64,000 bases of DNA from UBA6115 sp040776985 (GCA_040776985.1 JAXGZL010000002.1:930001-994000); one strand, 5' to 3'. Positions 24,928-34,163 are shown, numbered from the stretch's first letter. Notes: generated from the sequence alone by a model not told the origin. Numbers and translations are program-made.

Positions 24928-26047
24928 TGGCCAGTTCCTCCAGCACCTTCATCTGATGGGAAGGGATATTCCCCTGCGAGTCCGGCCCCACATTCAGCAG
25001 CAGCCTGCCCTTCTTGGGTTTGAGCAATGCTATGGTTTCGCGCACCTCGTCCGCTGTGATGAAGTCCTCTTGCCGGCTGAAACGGTTGTGGGCAAAGGAC
25101 TTATCCATGCCGCGGCACATCTCCACATAGTCCTCGCTCTCCTCCCAGACAGAAGTATACTCAATGGTCCTGTAATCATAATATTTGGCATCCAGAACGA
25201 TGTTCTTATCCTTTTTCAGCAGTCTTTCCGCCATGTGGTTGACCAGCCAGGCGCCACATGCGTTTCGCATCCACCGGGGCTGGATTTGCCAGCGGTCATT
25301 CACCAGCCCCTCAGGCACCGTCTGGTAAAAGTGGGAAAACAAGTCCAGGATGCGCTTGTCCCTGGGATAACCGATGTCGCTCCAGAGGATATCCGGCTGA
25401 TAGCGGTCAATCAGCTCCATCCAATGGTAAAAGCAATAGTCCTTGTATTCCTGTGAGTCCTCATCCCCCGTGAGCAGCTCGCTGGCGTTGGTGATGGGCG
25501 TTTTGGTAAAGGTCCAGTCCAGCAAGGAAGAGTAGTACACCCCAAACCGCATCCCCTGCCCTCGAACGGCCTGCGCCAGTTGACCAACCAGATCCGTTTC
25601 AAGGTGATACCCGCTGATGCGCGGGTTTTTCACCTTGCTGTCATACATCACAAACCCGTCATGATGCTTGGTGACAAAAACCACATAGTGTGCGCCGGCT
25701 GCCTTGAAGACCCTTGCCCATTGCGCCACATCCACATCCCTGCTGTCTTTTTTGAACTGGTCTGCAAACGCGGTATATGGCTTGTCGCCGTAATGCGCCT
25801 GGTGATGCCGGTACACGGGGCTGCCCTGAATCCGCAGGCTGTTTTGATACCATTCCGCATAGGGCATGTTGCTGAACATCTCGATTCCCGGCCCATTCCT
25901 GATCAGGGTGTAATAATCATCCGTCTCAACCGGCGCAAAGGCTGGCACGCTGGCAGGCCCCCAATGAATGAAAATCCCAAAATCACTGGCCTTGAACCAT
26001 TCTGGCGGATTCCCGCGATGTACGTTAGGTCCTCGCTTTTTACCCAT
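24920..26047 (-). CDS. Alpha-L-fucosidase, glycoside hydrolase family 29
   Basis: A 375-residue GH29 catalytic domain. Family signatures are WFKASDFGIFIHWGPASVPAF, FKAAGAHYVVFVTKHHDGFVMYDS, and a probable nucleophile Asp in DILWSDIGYP. The end GRLLLNVGPDSQGNIP is typical of GH29. No signal peptide is seen, so it should act in the cytoplasm on imported fucosylated oligosaccharides. It lacks the C-terminal beta-sandwich found in longer members. A GGAGG site is 6 bases before the ATG. A TATAAT-like box (minus strand, 26087-26092) lies upstream, with no good -35. Confidence 0.88.
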   Translation of the reverse strand: MGKKRGPNVHRGNPPEWFKASDFGIFIHWGPASVPAFAPVETDDYYTLIRNGPGIEMFSNMPYAEWYQNSLRIQGSPVYRHHQAHYGDKPYTAFADQFKKDSRDVDVAQWARVFKAAGAHYVVFVTKHHDGFVMYDSKVKNPRISGYHLETDLVGQLAQAVRGQGMRFGVYYSSLLDWTFTKTPITNASELLTGDEDSQEYKDYCFYHWMELIDRYQPDILWSDIGYPRDKRILDLFSHFYQTVPEGLVNDRWQIQPRWMRNACGAWLVNHMAERLLKKDKNIVLDAKYYDYRTIEYTSVWEESEDYVEMCRGMDKSFAHNRFSRQEDFITADEVRETIALLKPKKGRLLLNVGPDSQGNIPSHQMKVLEELANE

Positions 26048-26174
26048 CTATACCTCCATGTTATGTCTCCAGGTGTTTGATTTTAAATTATACCCGCTAA
26101 ATGGGGTAACGCCGGGGGTAGTAACCCGATACAGCCCAATATTCCGGAAGATTCTTCCCCCGCTTTCCCACAAT
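26048..26174. other. Spacer between the fucosidase operon and the tRNA genes
   Basis: Holds the probable -10 of the fucosidase operon (ATTATA at 26087-26092, minus strand). No gene seen. The flanks contain imperfect GGGTTAC/GTTACCC-like pairs that may be regulatory, but the match is weak. Confidence 0.3.
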
Positions 26175-26209
26175 AAAAAACCCTGAGATGTGTTAGTTTC
26201 TCAGGGTTT
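26175..26209 (-). terminator. Terminator of the tRNA-Ser operon
   Basis: Stem CCCTGAGA (26181-26188) with TCTCAGGG (26199-26206), extended by A-T pairs. On the minus strand it is followed by TTTTTTATT. It begins directly after the tRNA CCA end. Confidence 0.85.
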
Positions 26210-26300
26210 TGGCGGAGAAGGAGGGATTTGAACCCTCGCTACGCGTTAACGTACTACTCCCTTAGCAGGGGAGCCCCTTCGGCCACTTGGGTACTTCTCC
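26210..26300 (-). tRNA. tRNA-Ser (anticodon GCT)
   Basis: A 91-base class II tRNA with encoded CCA. Acceptor stem GGAGAAG/CTTCTCC, anticodon stem CTCCC/GGGAG around loop CTGCTAA (anticodon GCT, reads AGC/AGU), a long variable arm, and T-loop GGTTCAAATCC. Second in a two-tRNA operon. Confidence 0.95.
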
Positions 26301-26313
26301 AAATTGGTCAGGA

Positions 26314-26402
26314 TGGCGGAGAGAGAGGGATTCGAACCCCCGGTGCCTTTCAGCATCACTAGTTTTCAAGACTAGCGCCTTCAACCGCTCGGCCATCTCT
26401 CC
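26314..26402 (-). tRNA. tRNA-Ser (anticodon TGA)
   Basis: An 89-base class II tRNA with encoded CCA. Acceptor stem GGAGAGA/TCTCTCC, anticodon stem CTAGT/ACTAG around loop CTTGAAA (anticodon TGA, reads UCA and wobble), long variable arm, T-loop GGTTCGAATCC. Confidence 0.95.
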
Positions 26403-26435
26403 AAGGTTTACAGGCACACTGCAAAACGCTTGAAC

Positions 26436-26464
26436 AGTATAGCAAGGGGAAGGAATGCTGTCAA
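26436..26464 (-). promoter_or_regulatory. Promoter of the tRNA-Ser operon
   Basis: On the minus strand, perfect TTGACA (26459-26464), 17-base spacer, TATACT (26436-26441), 33 bases upstream of the first tRNA. Confidence 0.85.
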
Positions 26465-26509
26465 TCCCCGCCCGGGCTTTCCTGAAAAGGCCCTCCCGGC
26501 AGCCTTGAC

Positions 26510-26537
26510 TTGCTATTCCACGCCTTTGCTGTATAAT
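26510..26537 (+). promoter_or_regulatory. Promoter for the DUF4956-VTC operon
   Basis: TTGCTA (26510-26515), 16-base spacer, perfect TATAAT (26532-26537). A TTGACT 5 bases upstream of the -35 would give a spacer that is too long. Confidence 0.65.
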
Positions 26538-26575
26538 TCATGGGTGAACGCTAGGAATGCATGGAGGCAATGTAA

Positions 26576-27283
26576 ATGGCAATGCTTGCAACGCTGACAG
26601 ATCAGCAACTGACTTCTAAATCCGACATCGTGCTCAGCAACTGGTGGTCTGAGCAATTCGCGCGCTATACCCCCTTTGATGTGGCCCAGGTGCTGTTTTT
26701 TGCGCTGATCGCCAGCGTCATCATCTCCCTGGTGTACCGGAAAACCTACAAGGGGGTGCTGTACAACCCCTCCTTTTCCACCACGCTGATTTTGCTGACC
26801 CTGGTCACCTCCCCTGTGGTGATGGCCATCGGCTCAAACGTCGCCCTGTCCATGGGCATGGTGGGCGCCCTGTCCATTGTGCGCTTCAGAACCGCGGTGA
26901 AGGACCCCATTGACACGGCCTTCATGTTCTGGTCCATCACCATGGGCATTCTGATCGGCACCCGCTCCTACATCATCTCCCTGATCGTGGTGGCCCTCAT
27001 CAGCGCCATCATGATCCTCCTGTCCTTTGTGCGCATGCGCACCAATGAGAACTACCTGCTGGTGCTCCACTATGACCCGGCGGCAGAGCAGGAGATTGAC
27101 GCGGAGCTGCACCGGGGCGTCAAGGCCTACCGGGTCCGCAGCAAGACCATCACCCGCGCGGGCGCTGAGATGACGGTGGACCTGCGGCTGAGCCAGCGGG
27201 CGGATATCGTCAGCCACATGCTGGACATCCGCGGGGTGTATGACGCCACCCTGGTTTCCGTGCAGAGCGAGAACGCAGTTTAA
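26576..27283 (+). CDS. DUF4956-family membrane protein
   Basis: 235 residues. Three or four membrane helices lie in the first 150 residues (VLFFALIASVIISLVY, LILLTLVTSPVVMAIGS, FMFWSITMGILIGTR, IISLIVVALISAIMILLSF) with the conserved loop MGMVGALSIVRFRTAVKDPIDTAF. A cytoplasmic C-terminal domain follows. Family members usually sit next to VTC-domain proteins, as here (5 bp spacing). Its function is unknown; a role with polyphosphate or spore/surface kinase systems has been suggested by neighbourhood only. Confidence 0.85.
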   Translation: MAMLATLTDQQLTSKSDIVLSNWWSEQFARYTPFDVAQVLFFALIASVIISLVYRKTYKGVLYNPSFSTTLILLTLVTSPVVMAIGSNVALSMGMVGALSIVRFRTAVKDPIDTAFMFWSITMGILIGTRSYIISLIVVALISAIMILLSFVRMRTNENYLLVLHYDPAAEQEIDAELHRGVKAYRVRSKTITRAGAEMTVDLRLSQRADIVSHMLDIRGVYDATLVSVQSENAV

Positions 27284-27288
27284 GCCAT

Positions 27289-27993
27289 ATGGCAGCACTT
27301 GTCAGGCACGAGCTGAAATACTACATCAGCCAGAGCCAGTACCAGATACTGGCCCGGCTTTTGGGCACCCTTTTAACGCCGGACGAGAACGCGGACGAGA
27401 ACGCGGAATATCACATCCGCTCCCTCTACTTTGACACCGCGTTTGACCATGCCCTGCATGAGAAGATCGCCGGCGTCCAGAACCGCAACAAATACCGTAT
27501 CCGCATCTACAACCTGTCGGATGCCTTCATCCGCATGGAGTGCAAGAGCAAGCTGGGCAACTACATCTCCAAGCGCCAGGCGGTGATCACCCGGGACCTG
27601 TGCGAGCAGATGATGACCGGGGACCCCAGCGGCCTGGAAAACACCTCCTCCGGCCTCCTGCGGGAGGTGTTCCGGGAGATGCGCATCAACCTGCTGCGCC
27701 CGGTGGTGATTGTGGACTATGTCCGGGAGGCCTATATGCACCCGGCAGAGGACGTGCGCATCACCTTTGACAAGCAGTTGCGCACCGGTCTTTTCTCCCA
27801 CGATTTGTTCAACAAGCAACTGCCCACCATCTCCCCTCTTCAGGATCCGGACCAGGTCATCCTGGAGGTGAAGTTCAACCGGGTGCTGCCGGACTATCTG
27901 TCAAGCGTTCTGAGCCTGGCGGCCGGCTGGTCCAGCCGCAGCGCCATCTCCAAATATGTGCTGTGCCGCAGCTTTGAAGGGAAGGAGTTTTAG
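27289..27993 (+). CDS. VTC-domain protein (polyphosphate polymerase-like)
   Basis: 234 residues matching the VTC tunnel domain. Basic strand residues expected to line the tunnel are seen in RHELKYYIS, YHIRSLYFDT, NKYRIRIYN, RMECKSKLGNYISKR and VILEVKFNRVLPDYL. In yeast VTC4 this domain makes polyphosphate from ATP. The bacterial versions are poorly studied. Co-transcribed with DUF4956 and, with one base between, the RNA methyltransferase gene. Confidence 0.85.
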   Translation: MAALVRHELKYYISQSQYQILARLLGTLLTPDENADENAEYHIRSLYFDTAFDHALHEKIAGVQNRNKYRIRIYNLSDAFIRMECKSKLGNYISKRQAVITRDLCEQMMTGDPSGLENTSSGLLREVFREMRINLLRPVVIVDYVREAYMHPAEDVRITFDKQLRTGLFSHDLFNKQLPTISPLQDPDQVILEVKFNRVLPDYLSSVLSLAAGWSSRSAISKYVLCRSFEGKEF

Positions 27994-27994
27994 C

Positions 27995-29365
27995 ATGTCC
28001 ACCCTTCCGCTGCGAAAAAATCAGGAGCTCACCTGCCGGATCGAGGCCCTGGGCGCACAGGGCGAGGGAATCTGCCGCGAACTGGGGCAGGTTCTTTTTG
28101 TGCCTGGCGCCCTGCCCGGGGAAAGGGTGCGTTTGCGGGTACAGAAGGTCACCAAATCCATGGCCTTTGGCCGGGTGCTGGAGATTATAGAGAAAAGCCC
28201 GGACCGCGTATCGCCCCCCTGCCCCTACTTTGGCCGCTGCGGGGGCTGCACGCTGCAGCATATGAGTTATCCAAGGCAGCTGGAGGCCAAGTCCGCCCTG
28301 GTGCGGGACAACCTCAGCCGCATTGGGAAAATCCAGATGGATGTTCCCCTCACCCAGGGGCTTTCCCAGCCCTGGCGCTACCGCAACAAGACCGCCCTGC
28401 CGGTGCAGCACCTGGAGGGCCAGGCGGTGGCCGGCTACTATGCCCCCCGCAGCCACCGGCTGATCCCGGTATCCGAATGCCTGATCGCGGACCCCGCCTG
28501 TGACGCGGCCACCGCCATTGTCATCCGCTGGATGAATGGGCAGGGCATCAGCAGCTTTGATGAGGAAAGCAAGCAGGGCCTGGTGCGCCACATTATCACC
28601 CGGGTGAACGCCCAGGGACAGGTGATGCTGACCCTGGCCATCAACGGCCAGGAGCTGCCCCAGGCTTCCCTGCTGGCAGAAGAACTGAAGCAGTCACTGC
28701 CCGGCTTCCACTCCCTGCACATCACCCGGCAAACCGCCGGGGACAATGTCATCCTGGGGGAGGAAAGCCACAGGCTCTATGGGGAAGAAATCTTCATTGA
28801 TGAGGCCTGCGGGCTGCAGTTTGAGCTCTCCCCCCTGTCCTTTTTCCAGGTGAACAGCCAGATCAGCCAGCAGATCTATCAGGATGCCCTGGCCCTGGCT
28901 GACCTGAAACCGGGGGACACGGCGGTGGACCTGTATTCCGGCGCCGGCGCCATCACCCTGCTGGCCGCCAGGCACTGCCAAAGCGCCATCGGGATAGAGA
29001 TCTCCCCCCAGGCGGTGGAAAATGCCCGGGCCAATGCCCGCCTCAATGGCATCAGCAATGCCACCTTCCATGAGGGGGAGGCGGAAAAACTGCTGCCGGC
29101 GCTTCAGAAGCAGGGCCTGCGCTGTGATGTCCTCTTCCTGGACCCGCCCCGCAAGGGGGCGCACCCGGAGGTGCTGAAGGCCATTGCCGGGGCCGCTCCC
29201 CGGCGCGTCCTGTACATCAGCTGCCACCCGGCCAGCCAGGCCAGGGACGCAGCCATCCTGCAAGAGCTTGGCTACCAGGCGGTCCATTGCCAGCCCTATG
29301 ACATGTTCTGCCAGACCTCCGGGGTGGAGAACCTCCTCTGCTTTGACCTCATACAAGGAGATTGA
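27995..29365 (+). CDS. RlmD/RlmC-type 23S rRNA (uracil-C5)-methyltransferase
   Basis: 456 residues: an N-terminal TRAM/OB domain (about 5-60), a 4Fe-4S cluster motif (CPYFGRCGGCTLQHM), an RNA-binding middle part, and a SAM domain with DLYSGAGAITLLAARH, LFLDPPRKGAHPE and the catalytic Cys in LYISCHPASQARD. Which uracil is methylated cannot be read from the sequence. ATG 27995 is one base after the VTC stop region with GAAGGAG upstream. Confidence 0.92.
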   Translation: MSTLPLRKNQELTCRIEALGAQGEGICRELGQVLFVPGALPGERVRLRVQKVTKSMAFGRVLEIIEKSPDRVSPPCPYFGRCGGCTLQHMSYPRQLEAKSALVRDNLSRIGKIQMDVPLTQGLSQPWRYRNKTALPVQHLEGQAVAGYYAPRSHRLIPVSECLIADPACDAATAIVIRWMNGQGISSFDEESKQGLVRHIITRVNAQGQVMLTLAINGQELPQASLLAEELKQSLPGFHSLHITRQTAGDNVILGEESHRLYGEEIFIDEACGLQFELSPLSFFQVNSQISQQIYQDALALADLKPGDTAVDLYSGAGAITLLAARHCQSAIGIEISPQAVENARANARLNGISNATFHEGEAEKLLPALQKQGLRCDVLFLDPPRKGAHPEVLKAIAGAAPRRVLYISCHPASQARDAAILQELGYQAVHCQPYDMFCQTSGVENLLCFDLIQGD

Positions 29366-29370
29366 CTGAT

Positions 29371-30579
29371 ATGGAAACCGCGCTTTCCCGTTTTCTCAGA
29401 TACGCCGGCATCAACACCACCAGCGATGAAACAACTGGCACCACGCCCAGCAGCCCGGAACAGTGGGTGCTGGCTAAAATGCTCCGGGATGAGATGACTG
29501 CCCTGGGGCTTTCTGATGTGCTGCTGGATGAGCATTGCTATGCCTATGGGCGCATCCCCGCCACAGCGGCAGACCAGCCCACCATCGCCCTGATTGCCCA
29601 TATGGACACGGTGGCGGCGGTGCCCGGACGGGACTTCAAGCCCAGCGTCAAGCGCTACACCGGGGAGCCCCTGGTGTTAAACGAAGCCCTTGGCATCGCC
29701 CTGTCAGAGGCGGATTTCCCCTCTCTGGCCAAGCACCGCGGCCAGGATCTGGTGGTCACCGACGGCACCACCGTCCTGGGGGCGGATGACAAGGCGGGCA
29801 TAGCGGAAATCATGACCCTGGCGGACAGGCTGATGGCGGATGGCAGCCTTCCCCACGGGGATATCTGGCTGGTGTTCACCCCGGACGAGGAAATTGGCAG
29901 CGGGGCGGACCTTCTGGACCTGGACCGGATAAAAGCGGACTTTGGCTACACGGTGGACGGCGGGGAACTGCATATCATCTCCTACGAGACCTTCAACGCC
30001 GCCTCCGCCAAGGTGGAGATCAAGGGCCGGAACATCCACCCCGGCACCGCCAAGGGCAAGATGAAAAACGCCGGCACCATGGCCATGCGCTTTCACAGCC
30101 TGCTGCCTGAAAAAGAGATCCCGGAGGAAACCGAGGGCTATGAGGGCTTCTACCACCTGACCAGCATTCAGGGGGAGGAGGAAAGTGCCGTCCTCACCTA
30201 TATCCTGCGGGATCACGACGCGGCGAGGCTGGACGAAAAGAAGCAGAAAATGAAAGAGGCGGCCCAGGCCATGGACGCGCGCTATGGCCCCGGCACCGTC
30301 ACCCTCACCCTGCGAGACTCCTACCGCAACATGGGGGAAATCATCAGGGATCATCCCCATATCATTGAGCGGGCCCAAAAGGCCATCCGGGCCCGCGGCA
30401 TGAACCCTGAGACCGTCCCCATCCGGGGCGGCACAGACGGCGCCCGGCTGTCCTTCAGGGGGCTGCCCTGCCCCAACCTGGGCACCGGGGGCGAGAATGC
30501 CCACGGCATCTATGAATTCCTGCCTGTCAAGGCCCTTGATCAAATGGTTGAGGTATTGATAGAAATTGTCCGAGCCTAA
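29371..30579 (+). CDS. pepT: Peptidase T (tripeptide aminopeptidase)
   Basis: A 402-residue M20 metallopeptidase. Zinc ligands and catalytic motifs are in LIAHMDTVAAVPG, TTVLGADDKAGIAEIM, FTPDEEIGSGADLLDLD, DGGELHIISYETFNAA and GGTDGARLSFRGLPCPNLGTGGENAHG. It frees N-terminal residues from tripeptides in the cytoplasm. ATG 29371 has AAGGAG 10 bases upstream; a TTG at 29362 would be too near that site. Confidence 0.94.
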   Translation: METALSRFLRYAGINTTSDETTGTTPSSPEQWVLAKMLRDEMTALGLSDVLLDEHCYAYGRIPATAADQPTIALIAHMDTVAAVPGRDFKPSVKRYTGEPLVLNEALGIALSEADFPSLAKHRGQDLVVTDGTTVLGADDKAGIAEIMTLADRLMADGSLPHGDIWLVFTPDEEIGSGADLLDLDRIKADFGYTVDGGELHIISYETFNAASAKVEIKGRNIHPGTAKGKMKNAGTMAMRFHSLLPEKEIPEETEGYEGFYHLTSIQGEEESAVLTYILRDHDAARLDEKKQKMKEAAQAMDARYGPGTVTLTLRDSYRNMGEIIRDHPHIIERAQKAIRARGMNPETVPIRGGTDGARLSFRGLPCPNLGTGGENAHGIYEFLPVKALDQMVEVLIEIVRA

Positions 30580-31906
30580 TCTCTTTACAGCCAAGAAGAT
30601 CAAAAAACTGCTCATCCCGCTGATTTTTGAGCAGTTCATGATCGTTCTGGTGGGGCTGGTGGACACCATGCTCCTCTCCCATGTCAGCGAATCCGCCCTG
30701 TCCGCCTTTTCCCTGGTGGATAACCTCAACCTGCTGCTGATGCAGGTGTTCATGGCGGTGGGCGCCGGCGGCTCCATCATCGCCGCCCAGTATATCGGCA
30801 AGAGGGACCGCCAGGGGGCGGAGGGCGCCGCCAACCAGACCGCGCTGATGGTGGTGGGGATCTCCGTTTTCATCGCCGCCATTGCCATCATTTTCAATAA
30901 GGGCATCCTGCAGCTGGTCTACCCGGCGGTGAACCCGGAGATCATGGGATATTCCCGGCAGTATTTCCTGCTCTGCGCCCTGTCCTATCCCGCCTACGCC
31001 ATGTACAACGGCGGCATCGGCCTGCTGTATGCCCAGGGGCTGAGCAAACTGTCCATGTTCACCTCAGTGGCCATGAACCTGGCCAAGATCGGCCTCAACT
31101 TCCTGTTCATCAACATCTTTCACATGCAGGTGCAGGGCGCGGGCCTGGCTACCATCATCTCCCGGCTGATCGGCGCCGGCATGGTGATTGTGTTCCTGAG
31201 GGACCTGCACATCCCCATCCACTTCAGCCGGCCTTTCAAGCTGAAATATGACGGGGACATCGGGCACCGCATCCTGACGGTGGCGCTGCCCAGCGGCCTT
31301 GAGAACATCTTTTTCCTCACCAGCAAGCTGTTCATCGGCATCATCATCGCGGGCTATTCCAGCACCATGATCGCGGTGAACGCCGCCGCCAACACCATCT
31401 CCACCTACATCAGCATCCCCTCCAACGCCATCAACCTGGCCACCATCACCATCATCAGCCAGTGCGTGGGGGCAGGCCATACGGCAGAGGCCAAGCGCTC
31501 CGCCCGCAACCTGCTGCTGTTGACCACCGGCTCTGTCATCATCACGGGCCTTTTGGTCATCCTGATGATAGACCCCATCGTGGGCATGATGCGGCTGAGC
31601 CCGGAGGCTACCGCCATCACCCGGGAAGTGGTGATCGTCTATGCCTGCGCCTCCTTCATCCTGCTGGCGCCCTCCTTTGGGCTTCCCAACAGCCTAAGGG
31701 CTGCCGGGGACAACCGCTATGTGATGTACGCCGCCTCCCTGACCGTGGTGCTGCTGCGGGTGGGATTCTCCTACATCTTTGGCACCCTGATGGATCTGCA
31801 GGTGCGGGGCATCTGGTATGCCATGTACCTTGACTGGATCGGCCGGAGCATTTTCTTCCTCTGGCGCTATCGCAGCGATAAATGGCTGAAGCACTATCTG
31901 GTCTGA
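30566..31906 (+). CDS. MATE-family efflux transporter
   Basis: 446 residues with twelve hydrophobic helices in two MatE halves (NLFTAKKIKKLLIPLIFEQFM opens the first; SGLENIFFLTSKLFIGIII opens the second). It would export cations or drugs using Na+ or H+. The likely start is TTG at 30566, overlapping the end of pepT by 14 bases; no ATG lies near enough without losing helix 1. Confidence 0.9.
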   Translation: MSEPNLFTAKKIKKLLIPLIFEQFMIVLVGLVDTMLLSHVSESALSAFSLVDNLNLLLMQVFMAVGAGGSIIAAQYIGKRDRQGAEGAANQTALMVVGISVFIAAIAIIFNKGILQLVYPAVNPEIMGYSRQYFLLCALSYPAYAMYNGGIGLLYAQGLSKLSMFTSVAMNLAKIGLNFLFINIFHMQVQGAGLATIISRLIGAGMVIVFLRDLHIPIHFSRPFKLKYDGDIGHRILTVALPSGLENIFFLTSKLFIGIIIAGYSSTMIAVNAAANTISTYISIPSNAINLATITIISQCVGAGHTAEAKRSARNLLLLTTGSVIITGLLVILMIDPIVGMMRLSPEATAITREVVIVYACASFILLAPSFGLPNSLRAAGDNRYVMYAASLTVVLLRVGFSYIFGTLMDLQVRGIWYAMYLDWIGRSIFFLWRYRSDKWLKHYLV

Positions 31907-31940
31907 CCAAATAGCGCTTCATGGCTCTTATTCAACTATT

Positions 31941-32858
31941 TTAATCTACATAGATCCGGTTCAGGTCATGCCCCAGTTCCGGGGCGGCGTCCCCCACCAG
32001 GCCCACCAGCAGATAGCTTTCATCCTGGGCGTCATACTGCAGATCCGGCAGGAAGCGGAAGTTTTCCACCTTGCCGGTGGAGGACACGTGCATCCGGGGG
32101 CCAGTACAGCGGTGCAGGATGCTGCCGATGTAGATGTGCAGGTTGTCCTTGTAGGCAATGGGCATGTCCTGGTCAATCATGTCCTGCACCTCCTGGGTGA
32201 TGGCAGGAATGTCCAGGGTGATGGCCCGGTCAAAGCGCAGCAGAAAGCCCCTTCTCACGTCCCCGTGGGTGTATTTGCCCACCATGCGGTGCTGGAGCAC
32301 ATGCTCTGTCAGGTCCTCCGCCGTGTGGGCCATACGGCGGTATTTGATGGAGGAGAACACCGTGCGGGCGATGTCCTCCGGCTCCGGCCCAAAGACGGTG
32401 GGGCGGCAGACGATCACCTCGTCCCCCACCCCAATCAGCACGGAGGCATTGATTTGCAGCAGCGGGTAGATCAGCTCAAAATGCTCGATCACCACCCGCT
32501 TTCCCTTTTCCAGCGCCTCCAGCACCGCTTCCGCCAGCTGGGGCATCTGAGTGAAGGCGGACTCAAAGCGCACATCCAGGTGATAGCTGTGCGCCTGATA
32601 AAAGCCCCCTTCGTCAATGTCCAGAATCGGCAGGGGACGGATATTGACGCCGTTGTCGTCATTGGTCAGCTCCATCCCCGGGAACATGCCGCGGATCAGC
32701 AGGCTCTTGCCTGATCCGGCGTCACCGATGACGCCGATCAGGTTATCAAGGGCGGTGAGGTGGCGGTGCGCAATGCTGCGCCCCAGCTGCACCATCCGGG
32801 CATAGCCCCGGGGGGCGAAATAGACGCTGTAGAGCGGATCATAATCAGTGTGGCGCAT
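31941..32858 (-). CDS. P-loop protein of the methylaspartate cluster (function unknown)
   Basis: 305 residues. A clear Walker A (GVIGDAGSGKSLLIRG) lies near residue 45. The rest reads as a globular protein with YHLDVRFESAFTQMPQL, KRVVIEHFELIYPLLQ and a C-terminal His-rich segment (LHIYIGSILHRCTGPRMHVSS). I recall homologues described as carrying an alanyl-tRNA-synthetase second additional domain and lying beside glutamate mutase genes, but cannot verify it here. It is the last gene of the operon, 21 bases after methylaspartate ammonia-lyase. It might be a chaperone or regulator of that pathway. Confidence 0.65.
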   Translation of the reverse strand: MRHTDYDPLYSVYFAPRGYARMVQLGRSIAHRHLTALDNLIGVIGDAGSGKSLLIRGMFPGMELTNDDNGVNIRPLPILDIDEGGFYQAHSYHLDVRFESAFTQMPQLAEAVLEALEKGKRVVIEHFELIYPLLQINASVLIGVGDEVIVCRPTVFGPEPEDIARTVFSSIKYRRMAHTAEDLTEHVLQHRMVGKYTHGDVRRGFLLRFDRAITLDIPAITQEVQDMIDQDMPIAYKDNLHIYIGSILHRCTGPRMHVSSTGKVENFRFLPDLQYDAQDESYLLVGLVGDAAPELGHDLNRIYVD

Positions 32859-32879
32859 AGGCGTCCCCGCTTGGTTTAT

Positions 32880-34145
32880 TTATTTGGCAGTGGGATGATA
32901 CACCCCGATGCCCACAGCCCTTAGGGCCAGGATGCGCTGCATTTCGTTGTAGCAGATCATCATCCCCTCATCCACGCCCATGCCGGGCTTGGCCAGGATC
33001 TGGTCCGCGTTGGTGGCCATGGCGCAGTGGATGCACACCTGGGCGGAGCGGTCGGTCTCATTGCAGGTGCCGCCCATGTAGGCGCCCAGGCCGGTCTTCT
33101 CGCAGTAGAGCAGCGCCTCCACCGTGTTGTGGATGGAGCCCAGGTCCGGGGTTTTCACCTGGATCATGTGGCCTGCCTTGTTGTCGCAGAAGTAGATCAC
33201 ATCCTCCAGGGTGTTGCACCACTCGTCCGCCACCAGCTCCACATGGATGCCCCGGCGGTCAAGCTCTTCCCGCAGGCCCTTCATGTCCTGCATCTGGGCT
33301 TCCCGGTTGTCCGAATCCATGGGGCCTTCAATCCTCAGATGGAAGGGGGCCGCGGCCTTCTCCAGCTCCGCCAGGTAGTCCGCCATGGCGGTGTAGTTGC
33401 TGGGGCCAAAGACCTGGCCGATGGTGCCGTAGCAGTCAATGTGGAAGAGGGGGTGGTAGCCCGCATAGGGGGCCACTTCCATCACGCGGTTTCTCAGCCA
33501 GCGCACATACTCCAAAAGGTTTTCGCCGTTTTCCCCCGTCTTTTTGACGCTGTTGAAAAGCCCGTGGGGCAGCACCGAGACGCCCTTCATGATCATCTTG
33601 TCCGCGTTGTTGAAACGGTCGTCGCCGGACTGGCTGAAAATGGGCAGCGCCTTCTCAGACACCTTGGTGCCATACTCCTTGGCCAGCACGTCGCACTTGT
33701 TGAGGTTCAGGGACTTGGCCACCGCGTCCAGGATAGCCTGGGAGACGCCATAGCGGATGGCGGTGTGCAGGCGCTTGCCGTCCACCTCCAGCTCGTCAAT
33801 CTCCTTGGCCAGACGCTTGAAGTTATCCGCCTCCTGGCCGATCAGCCGGGGGGCGACGTGGTTATTGATGATGGGGATAAAGGCATCCGCCAAAAACAGC
33901 GGATCCCGGCCGCCTGCGCCGGAATACTGCACAGCCGCGCAGTCCCCCCAGCCCAGCTCGCCATCTTCCAGCACGATCATCACCATGATCGCCTCGCCGG
34001 CCTGGCGGATGCGGCTGAAGCCCTGGGTCATGGGCTCGCCCAGATAGACGGTGCCGTCCTGGGTGGCCCCCGCCTTGATGGCTTTCTGATCATCGAAATA
34101 GAAACCCGTCAGACCCTTGGCGCAGATAACTTTGGTGATTTTCAT
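32880..34145 (-). CDS. Methylaspartate ammonia-lyase
   Basis: 421 residues, enolase-superfamily barrel. It removes ammonia from (2S,3S)-3-methylaspartate to give mesaconate. Metal ligands fit FHIDCYGTIG (Asp), RIEGPMDSDNREAQ (Glu) and LVADEWCNT (Asp). The catalytic Lys is in MIQVKTPDLGSIHNTVEALL, and the His is in SVLPHGLFNSVK. Length equals the Clostridium enzyme. It lies 18 bases after the glutamate mutase E gene with a GAAGGAGAAG site. Confidence 0.94.
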   Translation of the reverse strand: MKITKVICAKGLTGFYFDDQKAIKAGATQDGTVYLGEPMTQGFSRIRQAGEAIMVMIVLEDGELGWGDCAAVQYSGAGGRDPLFLADAFIPIINNHVAPRLIGQEADNFKRLAKEIDELEVDGKRLHTAIRYGVSQAILDAVAKSLNLNKCDVLAKEYGTKVSEKALPIFSQSGDDRFNNADKMIMKGVSVLPHGLFNSVKKTGENGENLLEYVRWLRNRVMEVAPYAGYHPLFHIDCYGTIGQVFGPSNYTAMADYLAELEKAAAPFHLRIEGPMDSDNREAQMQDMKGLREELDRRGIHVELVADEWCNTLEDVIYFCDNKAGHMIQVKTPDLGSIHNTVEALLYCEKTGLGAYMGGTCNETDRSAQVCIHCAMATNADQILAKPGMGVDEGMMICYNEMQRILALRAVGIGVYHPTAK

Positions 34146-34163
34146 CTTCTTCTCCTTCTTCTA

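Noticed and set aside
26210..26402. Genomic-island attachment site at the tRNA-Ser genes
   Set aside because: No integrase gene and no repeated tRNA 3' end are seen on either side.
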